Shown: piece by piece, positions 22,729-35,300 of the stretch
How positions within the stretch are numbered: position 1 is the stretch's first letter
How the letters are laid out: each line of letters opens with the position of its first letter
Assembly: GCA_963575645.1 (NCBI GenBank)
Contig: OY754467.1
Coordinates: 7,378,001-7,442,000, forward strand
Length of the DNA: 64,000 nt
DNA from: Xanthostigma xanthostigma
Taxonomy: Eukaryota > Arthropoda > Insecta > Raphidioptera > Raphidiidae
Direction: 5' to 3'
Translations under genes and position numbers: made by a program
Notes under the pieces: model-generated
What the model was told of the DNA's origin: nothing
Databases searched by the model: none
The model's input: the letters and a program-made list of their open reading frames with translations, nothing else

Positions 22729-23238
22729 TGAAGGAGATTTATTTGGTTGAGGAACAATAGAAATAAGCTTTACCAAAGTATCGCTTGTGGCCAGCGTTTC
22801 GAAAATTATATTTTCATCATCAGGGCCTCAATGCAAGTTGAGATGGTAAATTGTGTAGATTATTGTAGTATACATGATCATTTAAAATTACGAATTTCAA
22901 CAAAATTTTTAATTTAAAAATATCGTAAGAGTTTTTTTGATAAAATTCCAATGTGAACATAAATATTGTACATAAACATAAATATTGTACAATATTTATG
23001 TTCACATTGGACAGAACAATTTTATCAAGAAAACTGTTTTACGATATTTTTATATTAAAAATTTTGTTAAAATTCATAATTTTAAATGATCATGTATACT
23101 ACAATAATCTGCACAATTTACCATCTCAACTTGCATTGAGGCCCTGAGGATGAAAATATAATTTTCGAAACGTTGGCCACAAGCGATACTTTGGTAAAGC
23201 TTATTTCCATTGCTCCTCAACCAAATAAATCTCCTTCA
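22729..23238. mobile_element. inverted-repeat element with hammerhead-like motifs (510 bp)
   Basis: Arms of about 245 bp (22729-22972 and 22990-23238) in inverted orientation. Plus strand of the right arm: CTGAGGA (23144-23150), GAAAATATAATTTTC stem, GAAACGTTGG (23167-23176). Minus strand of the left arm: CTGATGA, the same stem, GAAACGCTGG (22792-22822). No coding sequence. Confidence 0.75.
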
Positions 23239-23613
23239 CTAGATATAGAAAAGAAATGTAAGTTAGAGCCAGGGGCAATGTTTTCTAATGAAAATTGTAA
23301 TTTTCAGGAAATAAAATACGAAATTCTCTCTAAATTTTATGTAAATGTATAAGGGTGGTTTTTAATGTGGCAAAAAAATTCGTAACATATTCAGTTCAGA
23401 ATTCGTCATAATTGAAAATTGTATTCACCAAAGCTTATATATAACTTTAATCGTAAATTACTATTTTTTAAAAGCTATTTAGATATCATTGTGACAAGAA
23501 AATGTAATCTTTATGTTTTATTTAATATGAAATAAATATTTTTTTAATGTTTACTTAATTTTTTTTCTTTAAAAATAATTTAACAAATAAATCTGGCATC
23601 TTGTTTTGTATTG

Positions 23614-23772
23614 TATATGTTACCGGCCAAACCCGATTTCAGGACAAACTAGTTTGGCCTAGGTCAAACTAGTTCTACAAACCAGTTTGGCCTAGGCCAA
23701 ACTAGTTTGTCCTAGTATGAATAGTAGGCCAAACTAGTTTGTCCTGAAATCGGGTTAGGCCGGTAACATATA
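23614..23772. mobile_element. palindromic MITE, 159 bp
   Basis: Near-perfect inverted halves: TATATGTTACCGGCC and GGCCGGTAACATATA at the ends, CCCGATTTCAGGACAAAC and GTTTGTCCTGAAATCGGG inside. The AAACTAGTTTGG block occurs several times in the centre. Confidence 0.75.
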
Positions 23773-23931
23773 TATGGAAAGCAGGTTGACGCAGTAATTT
23801 AGCGCTTTGTGAATTCGATAAGCGTTTAAAGCGTTCTCAATAGTAGCACACCTGTAATTGCGACAAGTTTTGCTTTTTAAAATTTTGTTGTCTCAATTAG
23901 GCCGTCTATTATTATTACATACTAGCAGCCA

Positions 23932-24479
23932 GTCCCGGTTTCACTCGGATGCAAAACTGTTCTGGAAATATTATATTGACCTTCCCATCTACACAGCAGA
24001 ACTATCAAAGTACATTGTTTTGATGTATCTAAAGATTTGGCCAGCATTAGCCATGTAAGCGTACAAAAACAGTTTTTTTTTTTTTGACAAAACACCGTCA
24101 TAGTTCAGCCGTTTTGCACAAAATATTTACAAATGATATACAGAAACATTCCTCGTTTATCGCTCTTTCTATTAGTGAAAACCGTTTAAAATGCCGTTCG
24201 CTAGGTTTGTAGCTTATAGCGTTCAGACATTGGAGCTGTAAAAGTATACAAAAACCTTCCTCGTTTATCGCTCTTTCTATTAGTGAAAACCGTTTAAAAT
24301 GCCGTTCGCTAGGTTTGTAGTTTATAGCGTTCAGACAGTAGAGCTGTAAAAGTATACAAAAACCTTCCTCGTTTATCGCTCTTTCTATTAGTGAAAACCG
24401 TATGAAAATCCGTTCGGTAGTTTTTGAGTTCATCGCGTTCAGACAGACGCGGCGGAGAGACTTTATAGATAAACTATAC
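23932..24479 (-). mobile_element. Helitron family C with internal 108-bp tandem repeats
   Basis: In reverse it starts TCTATAAAGTCTCTCC (ending at 24479 next to T) and ends CTAG (23932-23935 next to A). The middle holds 2.9 head-to-tail copies of a 108-bp unit (24137-24244, 24245-24352, 24353-~24450). The 165-codon minus-strand frame is an artefact: the unit length is a multiple of three, so any frame open in one copy stays open. Confidence 0.7.
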
Positions 24480-24847
24480 TGTGGTTCTGAAATAATAGAG
24501 AGTGAGTCATCATTATAGTACGGTTTGCTTAATGGAGCGGTGAAGCAATCAATGTAAAACATACCCGTCCTACACATAAAAACGGTACTGCTCACAGAAC
24601 AGTAATGTACTCAGTACTGCTTATATTGTGAAGTATAAATACGTGAATTCACTGTCTACAATTTATAATAATAATAACTAATCAAGGAATTGGAAATGTA
24701 ATTGACGTAATTTTTCTCTACATTATTTAATTATCCTTGAAACCTGTTTCCAGTAATATGTGAAAAATGCAATGAATAATAATATAAACGCGATTAATCA
24801 AATACAAAGGAAATTTCTTAACTACAAGGCGTTCGGAATACTATAAA

Positions 24848-25344
24848 TCAACTACAATTTTATTGCCGCGGCTTCGCACGCGATTGAGACGAAACACGGA
24901 TGCATTCACATTATTTGGCACAGTTACTCCTTTCTCGACGTAGGCCCCCCTAATAAACTTCAAAATTGATGACATTCACGTGATCAACGTCCTGACAAAC
25001 CTTGAAAATGACACCCATGTTGATTTTTAGACTATTTACTTCTTTTCACCCTCTGAAGGAGTTGTTTTTGAAAAAGCATGAAAAACATGTTTATTTATTT
25101 GTTGATAGGAGCAATCCTGCAAATTTTCGAATTGATGCATCCTATCTTATATGATTTCTCTATGCAAATATTGAACTCCCGTTACAACCTTTTAGGGGTT
25201 GAATTTTCAAAAATCTGTTCTTAGCGGATGCCTACGTCATAATAACTATCTGTGTGCCAAATTTCAGCCCAATCCGTCCAGTGGTTTGAGCTGTGCGTTT
25301 ATAGATTAATCAGTCAGTCAGTCACGGTTTCCTTTTATATATTA
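24848..25344 (-). mobile_element. Helitron-like repeat family D, cut by Helitron A
   Basis: In reverse its 5' end reads TCTA (now at 25964-25967, beyond the insertion) then TAATATATAAAAGG; the other end is GC-rich (GCCGCGGCTTCGCACGCG). The layout resembles common arthropod Helitron-like repeats. The 3' boundary is uncertain. Confidence 0.45.
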
Positions 25345-25963
25345 CTAGCGGTCCCGTCCGGTTTCACCCGGGTGTAAAAGAACGAATGGGAAAGGAAGGA
25401 ACATGAGTACACACATTCATATTAGTTTACCGAGATGAATGTTGTGTCCAAATTTCATGATGATCGGAGTTACCGTTCAAAATTTTTTGTCGATAAAAAG
25501 CAGTGTTTATACTTTTTTTAACTAATAATTTTTTTTTAATTAATTAAATAAAATTAAAATAAATTTTAATGTAAGCCTTAGAAGAAAGCAATGTAGAAAA
25601 TAAAGAAAAAAATAAAAATGTATTCGCCCAACGTAGGGGTCGAACCCACGACCCTGGTATTGACAGTCTCGTGCTCTACCGATTGCGCTAGCCGGCGTTG
25701 TATTCTTACATCGCTAATATGAGTATACTTAGTTAGTGCATTTCACCTGAATAGAAACTTATTTTTTAGATACATTTGGAACATTTTTCATTAATGCTCC
25801 GCTCCTAATGGTCGTAGCCTGATTTTATATAGCCTATAGCCTTCCTCGATAAATGAGCTATCCAACAAAAAAAATTTTTTTCAATTTGAACCAGTAGTTC
25901 CTGAGATTAGCGCGTTCAAACAAACAAACAAACAAACTCTTCAGATTTATATATTAGTATAGA
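25345..25963 (-). mobile_element. Helitron family A, full length (619 bp), reverse
   Basis: CTAG at 25345-25348 after A, and the TCTATACTAATATATAAA start reaching 25963 before T. The core at about 25627-25698 is tRNA-Lys-like in reverse (GGCTAGCGCAATCGGTAGAG; GTGGGTTCGACCCCTACG), the best-preserved T-arm of the four copies. Confidence 0.8.
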
Positions 25964-26323
25964 TAGATAAATAAAATTTTAAGTAACAACATTTATTTCA
26001 CAACCCGTTATAAATTGCTGCTTTTCGTGTGAATTATTTTATATAATCACTCGAGTTATTTTAATGATCAAATAATTTTCACTCGAAATATCCCATCTCT
26101 AGAACTGACCTTAGCTGTCAAGCGTCTATAATCTATAGTTATAAGAACACACTGTAAAAATGGTAGTCTACCTTCGTGCATAAATTTGTAACAAAAGTAG
26201 GAGTCTGTTTTAATTGGAAGGAACTGAATAAAGAAAATTTTTATACATGTCGTTTTGCAAATATCTCTCTGCTTACGATTAATATCGCGTGGATTTCGAA
26301 ACGACGTGCACAGTTTCATAGCC

Positions 26324-29300
26324 ATGTCGAATTTTAAAAACATATTCGCTTTAGTTTTTGTCGTAAATGTGGGTGTTTGGTCTGAAAATGTCAGTGATAC
26401 ACGTGATTCAAGTAACTGGTTCGAAGATTTTCCAGTTTTTCCAACTGCGTTTGCCAAATCCGACTTGATAAGTGATCCAACGTGTAAAAAGGATTGTCAA
26501 CTTTATATCAACAACTTGAAAAATTTTACGCTATGGGCAACATCAAGTAATTTATTTTTGTAATAAGTTTAGTTTTTTTAAATATAGGTATGTTCCAGAG
26601 AACGGACACGAAACCGTCACCGTCATGCGTAGTAGCTAAAACGAAACTGTTTGTATCGGTTTTGGAACACGTTTTGGCTATCTGCGCATGACGGTGACTG
26701 TTTCGTGTCCGTTCTCTGGCTGCTTGGAACATACCTTATATTTGCTAAGGCCTCTTGTTAACGACAACGGATAACGGCCCGATTTTTATGACGGGCAACG
26801 GGCCGACGCGCAATGTTCAATAAGTTAGTGCGGGTGTTTGTTAACGCGACGGGCATGTAACCGTAGCAACAAAACTCAACGGATACACGCACGTCGCCCC
26901 TCGGCGCGACGGCGGTCGTTCCGATACAGTGGACCACGTCATTTCATAGAAGTCTGTTGACGACGACAGATGTGCGCGCACGTTTTTACCTATACCTACC
27001 TTGTGCTGCTCATTGTGAATATGGAGTTTAAAATTGATATTGACATGAATTTATTAATTAGCCTTGTTCATAATAGGCCAGTGTTGGGACAAGACTTTAG
27101 AAAATCACAAAAATAAACAAGCAAGACATAACGTACTTGCACTTCTTCGCCCTTCAAGTATAGAACTGATATCGATAACAACGGACGCACTCACGTATAT
27201 TAGCGGATCGTGTAGAAAGGTAACCGTTTCGCATCGGCCCGTTACCCGTTGCCTAAAACAAACGTTAACAAGAGCTCTAAGCCTCTAACGCTTCTCGTTT
27301 AATTTTAGAGTATTTACCGCGATTCATATTTTCGATTTAGTATTTTTTCAATTTCATTTTTTCACTAGTTTTCGGTTTAGAAACCGGGAAACTTTATACT
27401 TATAACAATTTTTTTCTGACAACACATAGACCAGATAGAATCGGCGTTGTTGCCCCGAATTTCATTCGGATTCAAATGTTTTGCTAGAATCAGTTCAGGA
27501 TACCGTACTGATTATAAAAACACATGCTAACAGGCGGTTACCTGGTGTGACATTGTTTAAATCGATTTTTATAACAATAAGAAGAAGGAAAAAAATTCAA
27601 ACAAATAATTTTTTTTTAAGTTTTTGCCCGATTTTCAATAAAAACGTTAATATTTAAAGTTGATGTTATTAATGTCATTAATTTTTAAAAATTGAAAAAA
27701 TGCCGATTTTCCGTTTTCCTTGTTGTGCGAAACAATTGTTATAAAATATATATTATAGAGTAGCTACTGTTTGCTACAATTGTTAAGAAACATCCATTGT
27801 TACAACGCTATCAACATAGAAAAAATAGTTTATTTTTTCAAACAATGTCACCGTCGGGATACGAACCCCGAATCTTTCCACTCTCGCGGTGGACTGAGTT
27901 ACATTACACCACAGTGACACAACTATCAAGCTATCATTCTAATTTTATAGCATTGGTAACTGATTTTTTCACATTATGCGAGAGCCAATTATATTAGTTA
28001 ACGCTGTGATGGTTCATATCTAGCGTTAGCTAATATAATATATAAAAAACTAGCGGCTCTGTACGTGCTTCGCTACGTATAAAGTGAAATAATAAAACAA
28101 TTTAATTGGAACATCTATCTATCTATCTATCTATCTATTTTATTAATTGCTAGCTATTTTAAAATATACATGGGCGTATATGTGTGTATGTCGAGCACTC
28201 CGGCTGCGCCGTCGTGCTCGAAAAAAAATAGCGTAAAGTATTCGTGGATAACTGGTCTTTAAAACACTTGCACTATTTCGAGCACTCCGGCTGCGCCGTC
28301 GTGCCGAGCAGTTTTAAACGATATTCAGTTTTTTTACATCCTCGATCTAGATATATGGTTGTTAAGTTCGTTGCGCCATCTATTGAATATTCACTCAATC
28401 CAGTCAACAGGTTCGCCATCTTATATGGTTGTATTATGACTGTCAAGGAATAGACAAATAATTTGCAATAAAATAATATTGCGACTATAAATTGAAATGT
28501 AAGCTATCCTATCTTTCAAGTTGAGTCGAATTGCACACGGTGTGCAAATCAAATTTAAAATCGGTTCAGTAGTTTAGGAGTTCATCGCGGACAAACATGT
28601 GACACGTAATTTTTATATATTAAGATAAACTAATTTTTCTATGTTGATAGCGTTGTAACAATGGGTGTTTCTTAACAATTGTAGCAAACAGTAGCTACTC
28701 TATAATATATTATAATAATTACTAACTGTAACTAAACTCATCTAAATAAAATATATAGATAAATTAAAATCTTGCGTATTCTATATAATTTAAAATGTAA
28801 ATTCGAATTTGTTAGTGTTTGATTCGTCCACAAAAATGCCAACTGGAGTTTTGGGAGGTCGAGTTTTCGATCTCGGCAATTTTGACGAATGTTTAAGCGC
28901 CAGGGCAGATTACGGAAATGGAGGGATTTTAAAAGGAGAATATTGTTTATTCGAAATACACTATCATTTGAAAAACACATCGAAATTAACTGAAGATCCA
29001 TTCAAATTGACGTTTAATCAAATGAAGTCGGCTTGGGAAATGATACAGGTATGGTAAACCAAGGGCTTTCTAAAATCTAGATTAGTTGTCGTGCGTCTGT
29101 AATTGACAATCCCTCTTTACCCTAGTCCAGGGGTGGGGAACCTGTAGCACGCGTGCCACAGGTGGCATGCGACAGATTATTGTGGGTACTGCATTGATTG
29201 AGGTGCAAAATCAAAATACACCCATCCCCCGATTTACACGGTACTTGTTTTACACGTTTTCGCTTTTACACAGTTTTCCAAATAAGTTTTTTTTTGTTTT

Positions 29301-32300
29301 TATCGCACTCTACTAAATGCTACTGTGATTGAACACGTGCGCTGTGTACACATCTCACGGGGAATCCCGAGCTTATGTGCTGACTTGCTGCACACGCACA
29401 CTATGTCTGTATTTCTTCGCATAAAATTAAAGTGTTTCCGTAATACTTATATTACATATTTTAACCTGTCAATGCATTTTATTTTTATTTCTGTGTACAC
29501 CTAAAAATATTGAAAAAAAAAATCACAACTGTTAAATGGCAAAATTATGCATTTTCTGCAAGCTTTTCGATTTACACGGTTTTGACTTGAAAATTTTTAA
29601 TTTTCGATTTACACGGTTTTCTTAGGAACGTATCTACCGTGTAAATCGGGGGATAGGTGTAATTAAAAATATGCTAGATGTCAAAAAAATTATCAATCAC
29701 CAAATAACAAATACGAAAAAGTTTCACGGCGCTCGGCGTATTATCGAAATTATTATTTTCATCTGTTTGATTCATTTTTTTGACAACTAAATTTCTTTGC
29801 CTGCTTGTCGGCACGCCATGGCTAAATTGGTACGTAGATGTAGAAAGTTTCGCCACCCCTGCCCTATAGTCGGACGTTTGAAAAAATATATTTGCAATCA
29901 AATGTATATTTAATTTCACTGTTTCTTTTCAAATAAGCGCTCAGACAACTTTCCATTTTCAATAAAATTACAACTTTAAAGTAGCTGAAAAATGCGCCTC
30001 CGAGCTTTAGAGTCCATAGCAGCGCGTGTGGCCGGCGTGCCGGCCGAGACACGTCCGACCGTCCGAATTTCCAACCGGCGCCCGCGTCAATTTCACAATT
30101 CCGCACGTCGTACGACGCGTTTCAAAGACGCGTGTGGCCGGCTATTCGTTTGAACACTCTTTTTCCAGTTCCGAATAGCATACAGGTACCTACGTCTCAA
30201 AACGACGCGTGTGGCAGTCAGCAAGCAAACAGGCTGAGACACGTCCGAAATCCTTATCTGCTCGCGCATTAATTTCACAGCTCTGCGTGTCATACGACGC
30301 ATTACGCAGCGACGCGTGTGGCAGGCAATCCGGGCGAGACACGTTCGACCGGCCAAAATCTCAACCATCGCCCGCTCGTGTCTGTCAGAGCAAACCATGC
30401 GATTTTAATATACAAATATATATATTTTTTAAACAGTATCGTGGCGATTACACTAAAGTAAGGAAAGACATAATCACTTCTGCTATCTGCATCCCGTCGT
30501 CCTGTGCCGGTAAGGAAATTCAGACCGTGATGACGAACGAATTGAAGCCGTTGGCTGAATCACATGAAATTGAATTTTATATTCATGTTCCACACGATGG
30601 ATGCACTGTCAGAAACGACTGGAGCTTGTCGTCTGATGTAAAAGCATTTTGGTAAATATTTTACTCTAATAATCTTTCAAATTTGTTTTTAATAAAAAAA
30701 ATCTGTATGAAAACTTATCGCCAAGCTAAGCGAACGAGTATAATTAAGGTAGACCATCAAAAATACCAACAGGCAACCGCTCTCCTGACTCCACCTTCAG
30801 GACACTGACATGAAAATTCAGTTTTATCATGTGTGCAATGTTTCAAGGCAATCAGGTTTACGGTAGTGGATCAAAATTAAGTTAGACTCCAACTTATAAG
30901 TAAAATTAAATGAAAGGATTGTAAAAATATCCGAGAAAAGCGAATTTCTTCATCTGATCATATTTGTAGAAATAGACGCCCTGATTCCAATAATTCCAAG
31001 AAAACTTCTGTACCTATCTATTTCCCTTTAAAAGTTTTTTTTTGTAGGACTTATAGAATACCTTTAACTCCTAAACGAAAACAGATACATAAATCTATAT
31101 AAGCACTGTCAAAAATTAGAGAGATTTCGATTTTTTGCTAAAATTAGCGTTTTTCTTTTTAATAATTAATTAATCATTATTACTTTCAGCGCGGTCGTAA
31201 TAATTTTGTTCCTATTAATTATAACTGCTACATTCTGTACTTATCTATTTCCCTTTAAAAGTTTTTTTTGTAGGACTTATAGAATACCTTTAACACCTAA
31301 ACGAAAACAGATACATAAATCTATATAAGCACTGTCAAAAATTAGAGATTTCGATTTTTTGCTAAAATTAGCGTTTTTCTTTTTAATAATTAATTAATCA
31401 TTATTACTTTCAGCGCGGTCGTAATAATTTTGTTCCTATTAATTATAACTGCTACAGTTGTCGATGGATTGGAACGCACGTTATCAAAGAAATTCTTGAA
31501 CGAGACTATAAAAAATGTTCTGGACTGTTTTTCAATGATCAACAATTTGGAAAAGCTTTTGGTAGTGAATGCTGATGAAACGTCACGGTTGAATATCATT
31601 CATGCTATCAAAGTCATCATGTTATTAAACATTATACATGGACATCGAGTGTTTCAACATTACGGTCATCCGATAGTCGAATCCTATTTTCTGGAATACG
31701 TGAGTATATGAATGAATGTTACTAGGTTTGGACACTGATTATTAAAAAAAATCATAGCAAAACATCAAATCACTAGCAATTTCATCTCGACGTAACTTAC
31801 CATCATCACAAGATGTTCAAAATATAAATGTAATTAAATTATTACTCCTTTAAAATAACTGCTTTTCATGCACTTAATTCAGTCGTTAAAATTATCAATT
31901 TCAAGCCGGTGACAATTCGTTTTAGTTGCACAAATGAGCTGACTGTTGATAATGAAGGAAATACTGAAAATGAAGACAAAAAGCCAGTATTTTATAGGAT
32001 GCAGGACAAAAATTGTGTACAAAGGGCGGAATGCGATTTGACCCGTGTGGCTGTTACACTCGCTGGTGCTCGTTTATCAAACGTTACACTGATTAAAATA
32101 ATCTTCCTTACACCCTAGATACACAATCTATTTTAATCATCGCAAACGAATTTGTAGGCAGAAAAACTGACTGTTCTCACAATTCCGGGTTTTGGGTGTT
32201 TGTTCTAATCTCTGCAAAAATTACGGAAGGAGAGGAGTTGACTCCCAGTGATCCTTCCGGCCTTGGTCAAACAGATTTCTTGTATATTTCGAATATTCAA

Positions 32301-35300
32301 ATATCCATCTATATTTTGAATTCCAGACGTACAGAGACCCGAGTTATTTCATGCTGTACAACGGTCTGGTCATTGTCGATGCATTTTTTGCCATGAGCAG
32401 TACGTTAATTGTTTATCATCTAATGAAAAAAATATCCGAAAGAAAATCAATCAATCTTTTCTACGTTGCGGTACTCCGGTACGTGAGACTGGTGCCACTT
32501 TATATGCTGGTGGTGTTCTTTAATGCCACGGTATTGTGGTATTTGGGCGATGGGCCGTTCTGGAAGAAAATAATCGGTTTGGAGCGCGACAGATGCGTTC
32601 GTAGTTGGTGGACCAGTTTGGTTATGATTAATAATTACTACGAGCCAGAAAATATCGTAAGTCGTTCAACATTTTTTTTTCTAGAAAATTTTAGCGATAA
32701 TCTATAGTAAATTCCCTCTAAGAACGACTGTCTCCTCAGTTCTGCTTCTAACTGTAATTCCTTGCTTAATATATCCGGTGGATCTATTGCTTATTATTAT
32801 ATTGGAGCTACGACTGCGATGAAATAGCATTTTTTGGGTAACTTACGATGGTGAAAACAGGAAAATATTTTTGAGAATCGATTTTTTGAGTTATTGCCGA
32901 AATTGACCTTTTTATGGAACAAAAAATTCTGATATTCTTCTGTTCTTCTCTTTTCTTTGGTCTATCTCTACAAGATTGATGATCTAGGTAGTAAATCACC
33001 AATCTTGAGGAGAGATGATTTATGGTATTGCATTGACGAGCATCTATAATCGCAATATCTATCTTCAAATAAAGATTACAATAACAAAAATATTAAGAGC
33101 ACTGTGGTTTGAATCTAATCAAAAAATAGAGAATAGTTACTTCTTACCACAACAAGATTATTAGTGGATGTACATTTCGAGAGCTATGCTCTCATCTTCA
33201 GCAATACACTAAACAAAAGTTTAGTGTATTGCTGAAGATGAGAGCATAGCTCTCGAAATGTACATCCACTAATAATCTTGTTGTGGTAAGAAGTAACTAT
33301 TCTCTATTTTTTGAAAAGATTACAATATCTATCTTCATTGCTTGATACAAATTAATGGAACAAAAATGACTGTATGTTTTTTTCAGTGTATGTTCACGTC
33401 GTGGTACATATCTGTCGATTATCATTTGTTTATCGTGGGAATGCTGATCACATACATTATTGCAAAATTCAAATATATCGGATACTGTTTATTAGGCGCT
33501 ATGACAGTAGTATCGAATATTATTCCGATTCTGGTAATGTACCATCAAAAATCCGAAGCATTCTTACGAATTACACCCGAGTAAGTATTAATTTAATTGC
33601 ATTTCATCATTACATTATTTATAATTTCATTTTCTCTTAAACTACCAAAAAGCTGCAATATCTTAATAGGTCTTTTCTAGAACCTGATAAAGTATGGATG
33701 GCAATCTCCAGCAAGGTAATAAGGTACATCAAAAGCATTCTACCCGACTGGGAAAAAAATATCTATTAGGTCGCAGTGATTATGAGGCATATTTATTCTT
33801 ATCGCCTCATGTAAATCTAATTTTATTTAATCAATTTATGTTACCCAATAATTAAAAAAATATTTTCTTCGATTAATTTCAGACTAACGGATGTGCGATT
33901 AAATTCGTATTTTCAAAACATCTACATCCCTTCTCATATGAGAGCTAGTCCATATATGCTAGGAATAATCACTGGACTTATTTTATTCAAGTTTAAATTT
34001 ACGAATCGACTTTCTACGGTATGTATCTATTTTAAAATTTATACTAGCTACCAATTTCAGAATTTACCAATGGGGGCTTGTGAACATTTTAAATGGGTAT
34101 TCTGCAGGGTTAACCGGAGATACCATCTAACACGGGGTTAATTAAATTATGAATCACATACATGTTTATGATGTAGTAATTATTAACTTTTTTTTAAACA
34201 CTGTTGACAACAAAATACAGTCTACACCAGTGGTTCCCAAACTTATTTGGCCTACCGCCCCTTTTCCAGAAAAAATATTACGCCCCCTGGAATTTTTTTT
34301 TAATTTTAATAGAAATTAAACAGAAAGATATAATATTATTAGTGTTTCTACTTTTTTCGTAAAATATAGTAAAGAAAGGTGTAAATTTAAGTTTGAAATT
34401 ATGAAACTATTTATTGAACTCAGAAATCATCGTCCCCAAATGCACCTATGGCCCCCTGGATTACTGCAGCGCGCACCAGGGGGCGGCAGCGCGCACTATG
34501 GGAATCACTGGTCTACACTATATATTGCAACACTAGTCACTACTGCTATAAGCCTAGTATCGTGTATCATGTATGTGTAATATGTTTGTACTGTTGGATT
34601 TTTAAAAGAAGACCGGTCTATGGAATGTAGTCCTATGACCTTATTGCAGAAGAGCGCACATGTATTTTATATTACATAATATTAGTAAAAGATAATGATC
34701 CTAGAACCGCTTCTATGCAATAAGGGAGTCCAGTCGACCAAACGTTTAACAATTGTGTTATCGCGATAATTGTACTATTGCTAACAGTACAAAAAAATCA
34801 TACACCAGACAGTACATAGGTGTGCGTTCACGAACCAAGTTGAGGGGTGTTGTCTGAATATCATCAAAATGGAAAGTAAAAAAGGGAAAAACAGTTAGAA
34901 GTGGCGCTAGGGAGGTCATAGCGAATTTAATTAAAATGTGCGAGTTAGAGGCTCAAAGTAATGCCTTAAAATTTAAAGCTATACATTGTTTGCATGCCTT
35001 GCTATGCGCCGCCTATGAATTCCGATAATTTGGGAACACATCAGCGACTTCTTGCCCTTTCCCCACCGGTCTTCTTTCGCCGATCGCACAGTACTGAGAC
35101 ATACATACCGCCGACTCTGTCGCCGAGTCAAAGAAGTTAACTGAATAATATAGATTCAATCCATATACTTTTATTCTATACTGAGCATAGGAATAAAATC
35201 GCAATCGAACCATTAGGGTGCAAACATATACTTGTCTTTTTTACGCCGTAAGCACTGGCGTATCCAGGAGGGCAAAACAAGCACGGGGGACCCGGCTAAA

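Larger units (their letters stand above)
27751..28707. mobile_element. TIR element with 80-bp inverted ends, carrying a tRNA-like sequence and a nested Helitron
   Basis: TATTATAGAGTAGCTACTG (27751) is inverted as CAGTAGCTACTCTATAATA (to 28707). The arms pair for about 80 bp (27751-27831, 28627-28707). Between them lie a tRNA-like sequence (27847-27918) and a complete Helitron (28050-28625). Confidence 0.7.

Noticed and set aside
24098-24595. A 165-codon protein with internal repeats on the minus strand
   Set aside because: The repetition comes from a 108-bp DNA tandem repeat in a Helitron; 108 is a multiple of three, which keeps the frame open by chance.
26255-26323. Upstream in-frame ATG of NRF gene 1
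   Set aside because: Starting at 26324 yields a proper signal peptide like the paralogue; the extra 23 residues would place a charged stretch before it.
30209-30436. In-frame extension of NRF1 exon 3 to the left
   Set aside because: It is the open read of a GC-rich repeat in the intron; the acceptor at 30436 gives the exact border matched by the paralogue.
31190-31320. An additional exon of NRF gene 1
   Set aside because: It is the first copy of the tandem duplication; it lacks the rest of exon 4 and a donor, and reads into a stop.
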